From positions 1 to 14,212 of the forward strand of contig JADHWR010000032.1 of assembly GCA_016783355.1 (NCBI GenBank): a stretch of 14,212 nt of DNA. Reading direction: 5' to 3'. How positions within the stretch are numbered: position 1 is the first letter of the stretch; each line of letters starts with the position of its first letter. The notes under the pieces were generated by a model, which saw nothing but the letters and a program-made list of their open reading frames with translations, did not search any database and was not told the DNA's origin. Shown in pieces: positions 7,066 to 14,189 of this stretch. Source of the DNA: Candidatus Omnitrophota bacterium (lineage in GTDB: Bacteria > Omnitrophota > Gorgyraeia > Gygaellales > JAHJCI01). The position numbers were made by a program, and so were the translations under genes.

Positions 7066-7524
7066 ATGATACGCAAAGCGCGCTTGGAAGACGCAAAAGA
7101 AATTCAGAAATTGATTAATCACTTTGCCAAAGAGGAACTTTTACTTCCTCGTTCATTGGCTGACCTTTATGAATCTATCCGGGATTTTTGGGTTTACCGG
7201 TTGAATGCGCGCATAGCCGGCTGTTGCGCTTTAGCAATTACCTGGCAGGATTTAGCTGAGGTAAGGTCATTTGCCGTGGAGAAGCGATATCAAAAAAGGA
7301 AAATAGGAAGACAGTTGCTTACAGCGGTGCTAGGGGAAGCAAAGGAGTTGGGTATTAAGTCCGTATTTACCTTAACTTATATTCCTGAGTATTTTAAAAA
7401 ATTTGGGTTTCGCAGAATAAATAAAGAAAGGTTGCCCCAGAAGGTTTGGGTTGATTGTATAAACTGTCCCCGGTTTCCTGACTGTAAGGAAATCGCAATG
7501 ATTAAAAGATTAAATTTACCCTGA
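7066..7524 (+). CDS. GNAT N-acetyltransferase, ArgA-like short form
   Basis: Acetyl-CoA-dependent N-acyltransferase of the GNAT fold, 152 residues. The whole-length pattern matches the short, single-domain amino-acid acetyltransferases annotated as ArgA-like N-acetylglutamate synthases: IRKARLEDAKEI, LLPRSLADLYESIRDF (26-41), CCALAITWQDLAEVRSFAV (53-71), TLTYIPEYFKKFGF (102-115), LPQKVWVDC, and a C-terminal CINCPRFPDC cluster (Cys131, 134, 140). A role in the first step of arginine synthesis is therefore inferred; no other arg gene is in the window. One oddity is the acetyl-CoA pyrophosphate loop, which reads YQKRKIGRQLL with Lys79 where the GNAT motif Q/R-x-x-G-x-G/A has its first Gly. The stop codon lies inside the hairpin at 7520-7578. 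Confidence 0.85.
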   Translation: MIRKARLEDAKEIQKLINHFAKEELLLPRSLADLYESIRDFWVYRLNARIAGCCALAITWQDLAEVRSFAVEKRYQKRKIGRQLLTAVLGEAKELGIKSVFTLTYIPEYFKKFGFRRINKERLPQKVWVDCINCPRFPDCKEIAMIKRLNLP

Positions 7525-7578
7525 TAGCAAAGCACTGCGAAAATTTAGACTAATCTAAATTTTCTTGCAGCTATCGGG
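7520..7578. repeat. Long imperfect hairpin after the GNAT gene
   Basis: Arms 7520-7527 and 7571-7578 (one G-T pair), then CTGC/GCAG (7535-7538 with 7567-7570), then a perfect 10-bp A/T-rich stem (7539-7548 with 7555-7564) with a six-base loop. The 5' side has a seven-base bulge. The GNAT stop codon lies in the first arm. The inner stem followed by TTTTCTT could act as a weak terminator between the GNAT gene and the dehydrogenase. Function is inferred. Confidence 0.55.
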
Positions 7579-7585
7579 ATAATTC

Positions 7586-7604
7586 GCCCCGCCAGCGGCG
7601 GGGC
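7586..7604. repeat. GC-rich hairpin upstream of acyl-CoA dehydrogenase
   Basis: Perfect 8-bp stem GCCCCGCC/GGCGGGGC with loop AGC. No T-run follows, so it is not a standard terminator. The stem core CCCCGCC/GGCGGGG also occurs in the inner stem at 1443-1465, so the two may be related repeats. It ends six bases before the ribosome binding site. Confidence 0.55.
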
Positions 7605-7610
7605 TCATTA

Positions 7611-7616
7611 AAGGAG
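7611..7616 (+). promoter_or_regulatory. Ribosome binding site of acyl-CoA dehydrogenase
   Basis: AAGGAG, eight bases before ATG 7625. It is the clearest Shine-Dalgarno sequence in the window and fixes the start. It begins six bases after a GC-rich hairpin (7586-7604), so the hairpin leaves it exposed. Confidence 0.8.
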
Positions 7617-7624
7617 CGAGAACA

Positions 7625-8800
7625 ATGGATTATCAATTAACTGAGCAGCAAAAGATGATTCAGGAGTTATGCCGCAGGATTGCCAAAGAGAAGATTCAGC
7701 CCATAGCCGCAGACTTAGATAAGAAGGGAGAGTTCCCTAAGGAGATTATTGAGCTTCTTGCGCAATCAGATTTATTCGCCATATTTATTCCTGCTGAATA
7801 CGACGGTGCACTTGAATTGCCTGCTGGTCAAAAGGTGGGCGGGGTTCTTGATTTATGTATTGCTACTGAGGAATTATCCCGCGCCTGCGGTGGGACTGCT
7901 GTCTGCTATGCTGCCTCTGCTTTGGGCACATTCCCCATTGTTCTCTATGGCAACGAGGAACAGAAGAAAAAGTACCTGCCTTTTATAGCAAGCGGTAAGA
8001 AATTAGTTGCTTTTGGTTTGACAGAACCAGAGGCTGGCTCAGACGCCTCAGCAATAAAAACAACAGCAAAAAAAGCAGGAGATTTTTATGTTTTGAATGG
8101 CACAAAGCATTTTATTACTAATGGCGGCGATGCTGAAATTTATACAATAATTGCTATGACTGATAAATCTAAAGGTGCGCGGGGGGCCTCTGCCTTTATC
8201 GTTGAAAAGGGAACCCCTGGCTTTAGTTTTGGCAAGGAAGAGGATAAACTCGGCATTCGTGCATCAATTACACGCGAGCTCATTTTCAATGATTGCAAGA
8301 TTCCGAAGGAGAATCTTCTGGGTCGCGAAGGCTTAGGTTTTATTATGACAATGAAGACATTTGATATCTCCCGGCCTGGTGTTGCTGCTCAGGCCGTGGG
8401 CATTGCCCAGGGCGCTTTGGATTTAACAGTGAGATACGCAAAAGAAAGACATCAGTTTGGTAAGGCAATCTCCAGTTTTCAGGGTATACAATGGATGTTG
8501 GCAGATATGGCGACTCAGATTGAGGCAGCAAGAGCTCTTGTTTATTCTGTTGCACGAAACATTGATTCTGGCAAAACTGATGTTGTAAAAGAGTCGGCCA
8601 TGGCAAAGGTCTTTGCTAGTGATACAGCAATGCGTGTAACTACTGATTGTCTTCAGATCTACGGTGGATACGGATATATGAAGGATTATCCGATAGAAAA
8701 ATATATGCGCGATGCTAAGATTACCCAGATTTATGAAGGGACAAATCAAATCCAACGTAACATTATAGCGATACAATTAATAAAAGAAACGGCTAAATAA
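7625..8800 (+). CDS. Acyl-CoA dehydrogenase (short/medium-chain, butyryl-CoA dehydrogenase type)
   Basis: FAD enzyme that interconverts an acyl-CoA and its 2,3-enoyl-CoA. 391 residues, full length. Seen: N-terminal helical domain; the FAD-contact signature GLTEPEAGSD (131-140); the second family signature QIYGGYGYMKDYPIEKYMRD (344-363); and the catalytic base Glu371 in IYEGT, the position used by short- and medium-chain members. The C-terminus continues NQIQRNIIA. Immediately downstream are EtfB and a ferredoxin-fused EtfA, so it probably forms a Bcd-Etf-type complex that couples enoyl-CoA reduction by NADH to ferredoxin reduction, or the reverse oxidation. The acyl substrate (crotonyl, acryloyl, aromatic or other) cannot be read from sequence; no thiolase, hydratase or CoA transferase is in the window. 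Confidence 0.95.
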   Translation: MDYQLTEQQKMIQELCRRIAKEKIQPIAADLDKKGEFPKEIIELLAQSDLFAIFIPAEYDGALELPAGQKVGGVLDLCIATEELSRACGGTAVCYAASALGTFPIVLYGNEEQKKKYLPFIASGKKLVAFGLTEPEAGSDASAIKTTAKKAGDFYVLNGTKHFITNGGDAEIYTIIAMTDKSKGARGASAFIVEKGTPGFSFGKEEDKLGIRASITRELIFNDCKIPKENLLGREGLGFIMTMKTFDISRPGVAAQAVGIAQGALDLTVRYAKERHQFGKAISSFQGIQWMLADMATQIEAARALVYSVARNIDSGKTDVVKESAMAKVFASDTAMRVTTDCLQIYGGYGYMKDYPIEKYMRDAKITQIYEGTNQIQRNIIAIQLIKETAK

Positions 8801-8899
8801 ATGCAAAAATCAAAAATCAAAAATCAAAATCACATATCAAAATTTTAAATTTTACATTGTCATTTTGCATTTTACATTTTAATATTTGAATTTTATAAC
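8801..8899. repeat. AT-rich repetitive spacer between acyl-CoA dehydrogenase and etfB
   Basis: The whole 99-base gap is low-complexity: several copies of CAAAAAT on the left (8804-8827) give way to TTTTACATT / TTTTGCATT units on the right (8851-8880). ATGCAAAA (8801-8808) is complementary to TTTTGCAT (8863-8870). No promoter, terminator or ribosome binding site is convincing in it, although AATATT/TATAA-like strings occur by composition. Confidence 0.6.
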
Positions 8900-9679
8900 A
8901 TGGATATCATCGTTTGCATAAAACAGGTTCCGGAAACAACCCAGGTGCGCATTAATCCGGCGACCAATACGCTCATCCGCGAAGGGGTAAAGGCAATCAT
9001 TAATCCCTTTGATACGTATGCAATTGAGGAGGCCGTCCGCCTTAAGGAAAGGTTTGGCGGCAAAACCACTGTTATTTCGATGGGGCCTCCTCAGGCAGAA
9101 GAGGCATTGCGTGAAGCAATGGCAATGGGTCTTGATGAGGCAGTACTTTTGACTGATCGTGCCTTTGCCGGAAGTGATACGCTGGCAACAAGTTATATAG
9201 TTTCCTGCGCCATAGAGAAACTTACTCCCTTTGATTTAATCCTTTGTGGTAAACAAGCCTCAGACGGCGATACTGCTCAGGTAGGTCCCGGGATCTCCAC
9301 GCATTTAGATATTCCCCAAGTTACCTATGTTAAGAAGATTAGAGAAGTTGGTAATAGTTATGCCTTGGTTGAACGGATGACGGAAGAAGGATATGAGATT
9401 CTTAAAGTAGCTTTGCCTGCTTTACTTACTGTAGTCAAAGAGATAAATGAGCCACGCATTCCCTCTTTAAGAGGGATGATGCGGGCGAAGCGTGCCCAGG
9501 TTCTTTGTTGGAAGGCCCAAGATATATCCGCAGATTCTGGGCGCATTGGGTTAGATGGTTCTCCTACCCAGGTAGTAAAGATATTTACTCCACCACCGCG
9601 TAAAGGCGGCCAGATCTTTGAGGGTGAAACCAGTGATATAGTTGAGAAATTAGTAGAATTATTAAAAGACCAAATTTAA
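8900..9679 (+). CDS. etfB: Electron transfer flavoprotein beta subunit (bifurcating type)
   Basis: Small subunit of the ETF that passes electrons to or from the acyl-CoA dehydrogenase. 259 residues. The N-terminus MDIIVCIKQVPETTQVRI and the SMGPPQAEEALREAMAMG segment (60-77) are typical. The GKQASDGDTAQVGP motif (117-130) and the AFAGSDTLATS segment resemble EtfB of Acidaminococcus and clostridial bifurcating complexes, where beta carries an FAD that reacts with NADH, rather than mitochondrial-type EtfB. The beta-family signature runs from about VERMTEEGYEIL to LPALLT (157-177). No Shine-Dalgarno sequence lies before ATG 8900; the 99-base gap upstream is an AT-rich repeat. The stop is followed directly by the etfA start with no gap. 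Bifurcation is inferred from family resemblance and context. Confidence 0.94.
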   Translation: MDIIVCIKQVPETTQVRINPATNTLIREGVKAIINPFDTYAIEEAVRLKERFGGKTTVISMGPPQAEEALREAMAMGLDEAVLLTDRAFAGSDTLATSYIVSCAIEKLTPFDLILCGKQASDGDTAQVGPGISTHLDIPQVTYVKKIREVGNSYALVERMTEEGYEILKVALPALLTVVKEINEPRIPSLRGMMRAKRAQVLCWKAQDISADSGRIGLDGSPTQVVKIFTPPPRKGGQIFEGETSDIVEKLVELLKDQI

Positions 9680-10876
9680 ATGCCTATTCATATCATTGCT
9701 GAGAAATGTACTGGTTGTCGTTTGTGCATCAAGGCTTGCCCGCTTAATGCCATCAAAATTATTGAGAAAAAGGCAGTAATTGAGCTGGATTTGTGTAATC
9801 TTTGCGGGGCATGTGTGGATGCTTGTAAGCTTAATGCAATTATCTTAGAGAAAACTACACGTCATACGCTAGACGCTACACGCTATAGTGGTGTGTGGGT
9901 TTTCGCTGAACAGAAAAAGGGGAAGGTTCAGTCAGTAGCTTTCGAATTATTATTTAAGGGCCGGCAGTTAGCTGAAAAACTAAATACGGACCTCAGCGCT
10001 GTTATCCTGGGCGAGAAATTAGAGGAAGAAATCCAGGAGTTAATTTGGCACGGAGCAGATAATGTCTATGTGGTTGAAGATAAGCAATTAGCCAATTTTC
10101 AGGATGAGCCTTACACCAATGCTTTGGTAGAGTTGATTAAGAAGTATAAGCCGGGGATTGTGCTTTGCGGGGCAACATCAATTGGCCGTGCATTAATTTC
10201 ACGAGTGGCAGTGAGGATAAAGACAGGCCTGACTGCTGATTGCACTGGTTTGGATATTGATTCTGACTCAGCAATCCTTCTTCAAACACGGCCTGCCTTT
10301 GGCGGGAATATAATGGCAACAATAATTACCCCCAATCACCGGCCACAGATGGCTACTGTGCGCCATAAGGTTTTTCCCGAAGGCTCAACTGATATGAAAA
10401 GAAAAGGGAAGATTATCCGCGAGAAATTTGATGGCCGTCTCCTTTTAAGCCGAACAAAACTTTTAGATATTATTGAAGAGGTCGAATCCACCGTCAATCT
10501 TACTGAAGCAGACATCATTGTTTCTGGCGGCCGGGGTATGGGTGGTGCCCAGAATTTTAAGATTTTGGAGGAGTTGGCTTATGTTTTAGGGGGGGCAATG
10601 GGTGCTTCGCGCGCTGCTGTAGATTCTGATTGGATGGCATATTCACATCAGGTAGGCCAAACCGGCAAAACCGTCTGCCCGAAGATTTATATTGCCTGTG
10701 GAATCTCGGGTCAGATCCAGCATTTAGTAGGAATGCAATCATCAAAGATTATTGTTGCCATAAACAAAGACCCTGATGCGCCGATATTTAAGGTTGCCAC
10801 ATACGGTATTGTCGGTGACCTTTTTGAGATTGTTCCTGCTTTAACAAAGAGATTTCGCGAGATTCTCAAGAAATAG
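9680..10876 (+). CDS. etfA: Electron transfer flavoprotein alpha subunit with N-terminal 2[4Fe-4S] ferredoxin domain
   Basis: Large ETF subunit, 398 residues. Residues 1-55 form a ferredoxin domain with two complete cluster motifs: Cys10, 13, 16, 20 and Cys39, 42, 45, 49. The ETF-alpha domain starts at about residue 72 (GVWVFAEQKKG). It ends in the FAD-binding domain with SGGRGMGGAQNF, GASRAAVDSDWM, QVGQTGKTV and the alpha signature IYIACGISGQIQH through IVAIN (336-362). The same fusion is known in the CarE subunit of the Acetobacterium caffeyl-CoA reductase and in related bifurcating ETFs, where the clusters are thought to pass electrons to ferredoxin. The linker (about 59-70) is encoded partly by a tandem heptamer repeat (9866-9886). 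The TAG stop lies in the first copy of another repeat. It directly follows etfB. Confidence 0.95.
   Translation: MPIHIIAEKCTGCRLCIKACPLNAIKIIEKKAVIELDLCNLCGACVDACKLNAIILEKTTRHTLDATRYSGVWVFAEQKKGKVQSVAFELLFKGRQLAEKLNTDLSAVILGEKLEEEIQELIWHGADNVYVVEDKQLANFQDEPYTNALVELIKKYKPGIVLCGATSIGRALISRVAVRIKTGLTADCTGLDIDSDSAILLQTRPAFGGNIMATIITPNHRPQMATVRHKVFPEGSTDMKRKGKIIREKFDGRLLLSRTKLLDIIEEVESTVNLTEADIIVSGGRGMGGAQNFKILEELAYVLGGAMGASRAAVDSDWMAYSHQVGQTGKTVCPKIYIACGISGQIQHLVGMQSSKIIVAINKDPDAPIFKVATYGIVGDLFEIVPALTKRFREILKK
9866..9886. repeat. Three tandem ACGCTAN heptamers inside etfA
   Basis: ACGCTAG, ACGCTAC and ACGCTAT follow each other without a gap, preceded by a related TACACGTCAT. They are translated as part of the linker (about residues 59-71) between the ferredoxin domain and the ETF-alpha domain. 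The repeat looks like a short dispersed sequence tolerated in a flexible region. Confidence 0.6.
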
Positions 10877-10953
10877 AACTAAATTTTGGAAGTCCGACTT
10901 CCAAAGAATAAGAGATAGAACTAAATTTTGGAAGTCCGACTTCCAAAGAATAA
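10873..10953. repeat. Two 39-bp direct repeats, each with a 10-bp palindrome, between etfA and smc
   Basis: Copies at 10873-10911 and 10915-10953 are identical and have a 42-base period. Each contains TTTGGAAGTC and its complement around one base (10885-10905 and 10927-10947). The first copy contains the etfA stop codon; the second ends three bases before the smc start. The interval therefore holds only repeat sequence. No promoter or ribosome binding site for smc is seen. Confidence 0.85.
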
Positions 10954-10956
10954 ACG

Positions 10957-13900
10957 ATGTATCTGAAATCACTCGAATTAGTTGGTTTTAAATCCTTTCC
11001 AGAAAAAACCCGTCTTGATTTTGAAAGGGGTATTACCGCCATTGTTGGCCCAAATGGCTGTGGGAAATCAAATATCGCAGATAGCATTCGCTGGGTTTTA
11101 GGAGAGCAGTCCATGAAGGGGCTGCGTGCAAGCCAAATGCAGGATGTAATCTTTAATGGCACAGAAGACAGATCTTCCTTAGGGATGGCTGAGGTAGGTT
11201 TGATACTTGAAAATAAAGACCGCAAACTCAGTCTTGATAGTGATCAGATAGAGATTAAACGTAGAATCTTTCGTTCCGGTGAAAGCGAATATTTAATAAA
11301 TAAAGCCCCTGTCCGGCTTAAGGATATCCTGGATCTGCTGATGGGAACAGGCATTGGCGCAGAGAGTTATTCTTTGATTGAGCAGGGCAAGATCGACTTG
11401 CTTTTAAGCAGCCGTCCCGAGGAGCGGCGCTTAATCTTTGATGAGGCAAGCGGGATTAGTAAATATAAGGCACAAAAGAAAGAGTCACAGAGAAAATTAG
11501 AGGAGACAGAGGCAAATCTTTTGCGCCTGAATGATATTATTACTGAGGTGAAACGGCAGATTAACTCTCTGGAGAGACAGGCAAGCAGGGCGCGGCATTA
11601 TAAAGAGACCTTCGAGCAATTAAAAAACAAAGAACACGGTTTGTCTTGCTATCAAGTAAATATTACAAGAAAAGAATTGCAGGATTTAGAATCCAGGCTA
11701 AATTCTTCTAACACGGAAATAAGGACTTCGCAGTTACAGATTGAGGAGCTTCGCAAGGATGCTCTCCTCTACGAGCAGAGATTGAGAGAAGAGGAGCAAA
11801 AGATCTCTCAGGATAAGGAAGTGCTTTTGCGCTTAGAGGTGTTTCTTGATAACTCCAAGCAACAGTTAAGATTAAATCGAGAAAGGATTACTGAACTGGA
11901 GGCGCAAAAGGAGGAGTTAGTTCACCTTGTTGAAGAAGCAGATCAGCGCCTTTTAGAAGCAGAAGAAAACTCCAACAATTATAAAGAAGAATATTTAAAG
12001 TTTCAGCACAGTCTTAATGAGAAGAAAAAGCTGCTTTCCAGGACACAAGAGGAATACGAAGAGATTAATGTTTCTCTTCATAAGGCAGAAGAGGATTTAA
12101 AGGCGGCAAAGAAAGATTTTTTTGATCTTGTAACCAAACTCACAAATACAACAAATGCATTTATTGACCTGAACACGCAGAAGAAATCATCTGAGGTGCG
12201 AAAGCGAAGGCTTGACCTCGAGAAGATAAAAACAGAGCAAGAGAGAAAGAGGCTGGAAGAGGCATTGAATTTAGAAGTTAATCAACTAAATAGGCTGCAA
12301 TCAGAATTAAACGTGCATAAAGAAAAACTCGAGCATTTATCATCAGATCTCAATAAGCAAAGAGAAGCACAAGACTTGCTTTTGGCGCAGATTCAGGAGC
12401 TTGAAAATAAAGTTATTGTTTTGAAATCACAGAAGGAGTTTCTGGAGGAGTTGCGTCTGAAATATGAGGATATAACTGACTTAATGCAGGCCCAGCTTTA
12501 CCTGGAGCCGGCAAAAGAAGAAGATTTATCCGGTATAATCATTAAGGTGAGAGAAAAGAAATTGGTATCCGAAGGTGAAAAAAAGAGACTTCTGATTTTG
12601 GGTGACGCAAAATCAATGCCTCTTGAGACAGAAACAATTAGCGCAAGGATAGATGAGGTTATTGCACAACTGCAGAAGAAAAAGGACTCTCTTGGCGAGC
12701 TACGAGCCTCTCAAGAAGAGTTGAATTCAGGCATATCTTCTGAAGAGAAAGAGATACAAAATTATGAAATTTTAATCAGCGGCAGATTCGTGCAAAAGGA
12801 AAATCTCACGCAGGATTTGACAAAGATATCAGAAGAAGAAGCAGTTATAGATAGCGAACTTAGCGAGACAGAAGAAGAATTGCAGCAAATTGCTCAGCGG
12901 CAGATTCAATTGGAGACAGAGGAAGAAGAAGGACGTAAGCAGAAAGAAAGCCTTGAGCAGATGATTAAAAATTTAGAAGGTTCAATTAGCGATTTTAATT
13001 CAAAACATCAACAAACATTACTTCGTATTACCGGAGTCGAGGCGCAGATAGAGACCCATACCAGTCATGTTAGCGAAAGTGAACAAACCGTAAAGGTCTT
13101 AGAGGATGGATTAAATGAAGCACGAAATTTGAAAGAGCACTACCTTAAGGAGAGAGAGGCAGTAAGGGGCAGATTAGATGATTTATCCCACCGGGTTGTT
13201 GAGCTGGAAAATAAAATTAAGGAAGCCATCCGGCAAAGGGATGATGTAAGTAATACTTTAGGGGCGAAAGAAAATCAATATTCAGAATCGGAGAAGATTT
13301 TAGAGAATTTGCGCAAGCAACTGGACAGAGAAGGAACCTCTCTTCAAGGCAGGCAAAAAGAGATTTACGAGTTAGAATTAAAGATACAGGATTTAGATTT
13401 TAAGATACAGACAATCCAGAATCGCGTAAGGCAGCTCTATAATCTGGATTTAAGCAAGACAGAGGAAATTCCGCAAATAGAGCCTGAAGAGGAACTCAAG
13501 AGAGAAATCGAACAACTAAAAAATAAGGTTGACTCTTATGGCACAGTTAATCTGATTGCCATTGAGGAATACGAGGAATTTAAAAAACGCTATGATTTTT
13601 TAACCCAGCAGCAAAGTGACCTCATTCAGGCAAAACAATCCTTGGTTGATGTCATAAGCAAGATTAATAAGAAAGCCAGCCAGATGTTTAATGAGATCTT
13701 TAACAAGGTTGCGCAGGAGTTTAAGAATTACTTTCGCCTTTTATTTAACGGAGGAGATGCACAGTTAATCCTGGTTGACGAAAGAGACCTTTTAGAATCA
13801 GGCATTGAGATTATATGTCGGCCTCCGGGTAAGAGGCTTCAGAATGTGCTTTTGCTTTCGGGTGGGGAAAAGGCATTATCTTGTGCGGCATTGATTTTTG

Positions 13901-14175
13901 CCATCTTTAAGGTAAAACCAGCACCATTTTGTGTCTTGGATGAGGTTGATGCTCCTCTGGATGAGGTCAATATTGAACGCTTCAGTAGAATCTTGCAGGA
14001 GTTTGCGAAGGACTCCCAGTTTTTAATTATTACCCACAGCAAGCGCACCATTGCCAATGCTGATGTGATGTACGGAATAACAATGCAGAAGCAGGGTGTT
14101 TCCAAAATCGTCTCCGTAAAGTTCTCCGAGTCAAATAAAGAAGCAGTCCCCAAAGAGAACACTCTTCCTCTATAA
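10957..14175 (+). CDS. smc: Chromosome segregation protein SMC, reduced hinge
   Basis: Chromosome-organising ATPase that loops and aligns replicated DNA together with ScpA/ScpB (not in this window). 1072 residues, about 100 fewer than usual. N-terminal head: LVGFKSF, Walker A GPNGCGKS (31-38), and the Q-loop and DVIFNGTEDR region; then a first coiled-coil arm of about 340 residues from about 165. C-terminal half: a second arm of similar length (about 575-915), the ABC signature LLLSGGEKAL (965-974), Walker B FCVLDEVDAPLD (991-1002; Asp995, Glu996) and a D/H-loop ending FLIITHSKRT. Residues about 503-575 stand where the roughly 170-residue hinge should be, and lack its usual glycine-rich DLI and GRATFLPL-type motifs. 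There is no CxxC zinc hook. The start sits four bases after a repeat and has no clear ribosome binding site, but the N-terminus YLKSLELVGFKSF confirms it. Confidence 0.95.
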   Translation: MYLKSLELVGFKSFPEKTRLDFERGITAIVGPNGCGKSNIADSIRWVLGEQSMKGLRASQMQDVIFNGTEDRSSLGMAEVGLILENKDRKLSLDSDQIEIKRRIFRSGESEYLINKAPVRLKDILDLLMGTGIGAESYSLIEQGKIDLLLSSRPEERRLIFDEASGISKYKAQKKESQRKLEETEANLLRLNDIITEVKRQINSLERQASRARHYKETFEQLKNKEHGLSCYQVNITRKELQDLESRLNSSNTEIRTSQLQIEELRKDALLYEQRLREEEQKISQDKEVLLRLEVFLDNSKQQLRLNRERITELEAQKEELVHLVEEADQRLLEAEENSNNYKEEYLKFQHSLNEKKKLLSRTQEEYEEINVSLHKAEEDLKAAKKDFFDLVTKLTNTTNAFIDLNTQKKSSEVRKRRLDLEKIKTEQERKRLEEALNLEVNQLNRLQSELNVHKEKLEHLSSDLNKQREAQDLLLAQIQELENKVIVLKSQKEFLEELRLKYEDITDLMQAQLYLEPAKEEDLSGIIIKVREKKLVSEGEKKRLLILGDAKSMPLETETISARIDEVIAQLQKKKDSLGELRASQEELNSGISSEEKEIQNYEILISGRFVQKENLTQDLTKISEEEAVIDSELSETEEELQQIAQRQIQLETEEEEGRKQKESLEQMIKNLEGSISDFNSKHQQTLLRITGVEAQIETHTSHVSESEQTVKVLEDGLNEARNLKEHYLKEREAVRGRLDDLSHRVVELENKIKEAIRQRDDVSNTLGAKENQYSESEKILENLRKQLDREGTSLQGRQKEIYELELKIQDLDFKIQTIQNRVRQLYNLDLSKTEEIPQIEPEEELKREIEQLKNKVDSYGTVNLIAIEEYEEFKKRYDFLTQQQSDLIQAKQSLVDVISKINKKASQMFNEIFNKVAQEFKNYFRLLFNGGDAQLILVDERDLLESGIEIICRPPGKRLQNVLLLSGGEKALSCAALIFAIFKVKPAPFCVLDEVDAPLDEVNIERFSRILQEFAKDSQFLIITHSKRTIANADVMYGITMQKQGVSKIVSVKFSESNKEAVPKENTLPL

Positions 14176-14176
14176 A

Positions 14177-14189
14177 CGAGAACCGTCCC
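14177..14189. repeat. Solo copy of the CGAGAACCGTCCC arm after smc
   Basis: Thirteen bases identical to the core of the right arm at 4092-4104, two bases after the smc stop. No partner arm is present within the window; it could lie just beyond base 14212. It shows that the 4004-4105 sequence belongs to a dispersed repeat family. Confidence 0.55.

Noticed and set aside
7749..7988. Out-of-frame + strand frame inside acyl-CoA dehydrogenase
   Set aside because: Shadow of a full-length enzyme with intact motifs; no independent support.
10873..10953. CRISPR-like repeat pair
   Set aside because: Only two copies, a three-base spacer and a strong internal palindrome; no cas gene nearby.
13839..14162. 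Antisense open frame opposite the SMC head (and other antisense frames, e.g. 3232-3534, 6732-6977, 8423-8776, 10866-11225)
   Set aside because: They mirror strongly conserved genes on the + strand, have no ribosome binding sites and no recognisable protein features.
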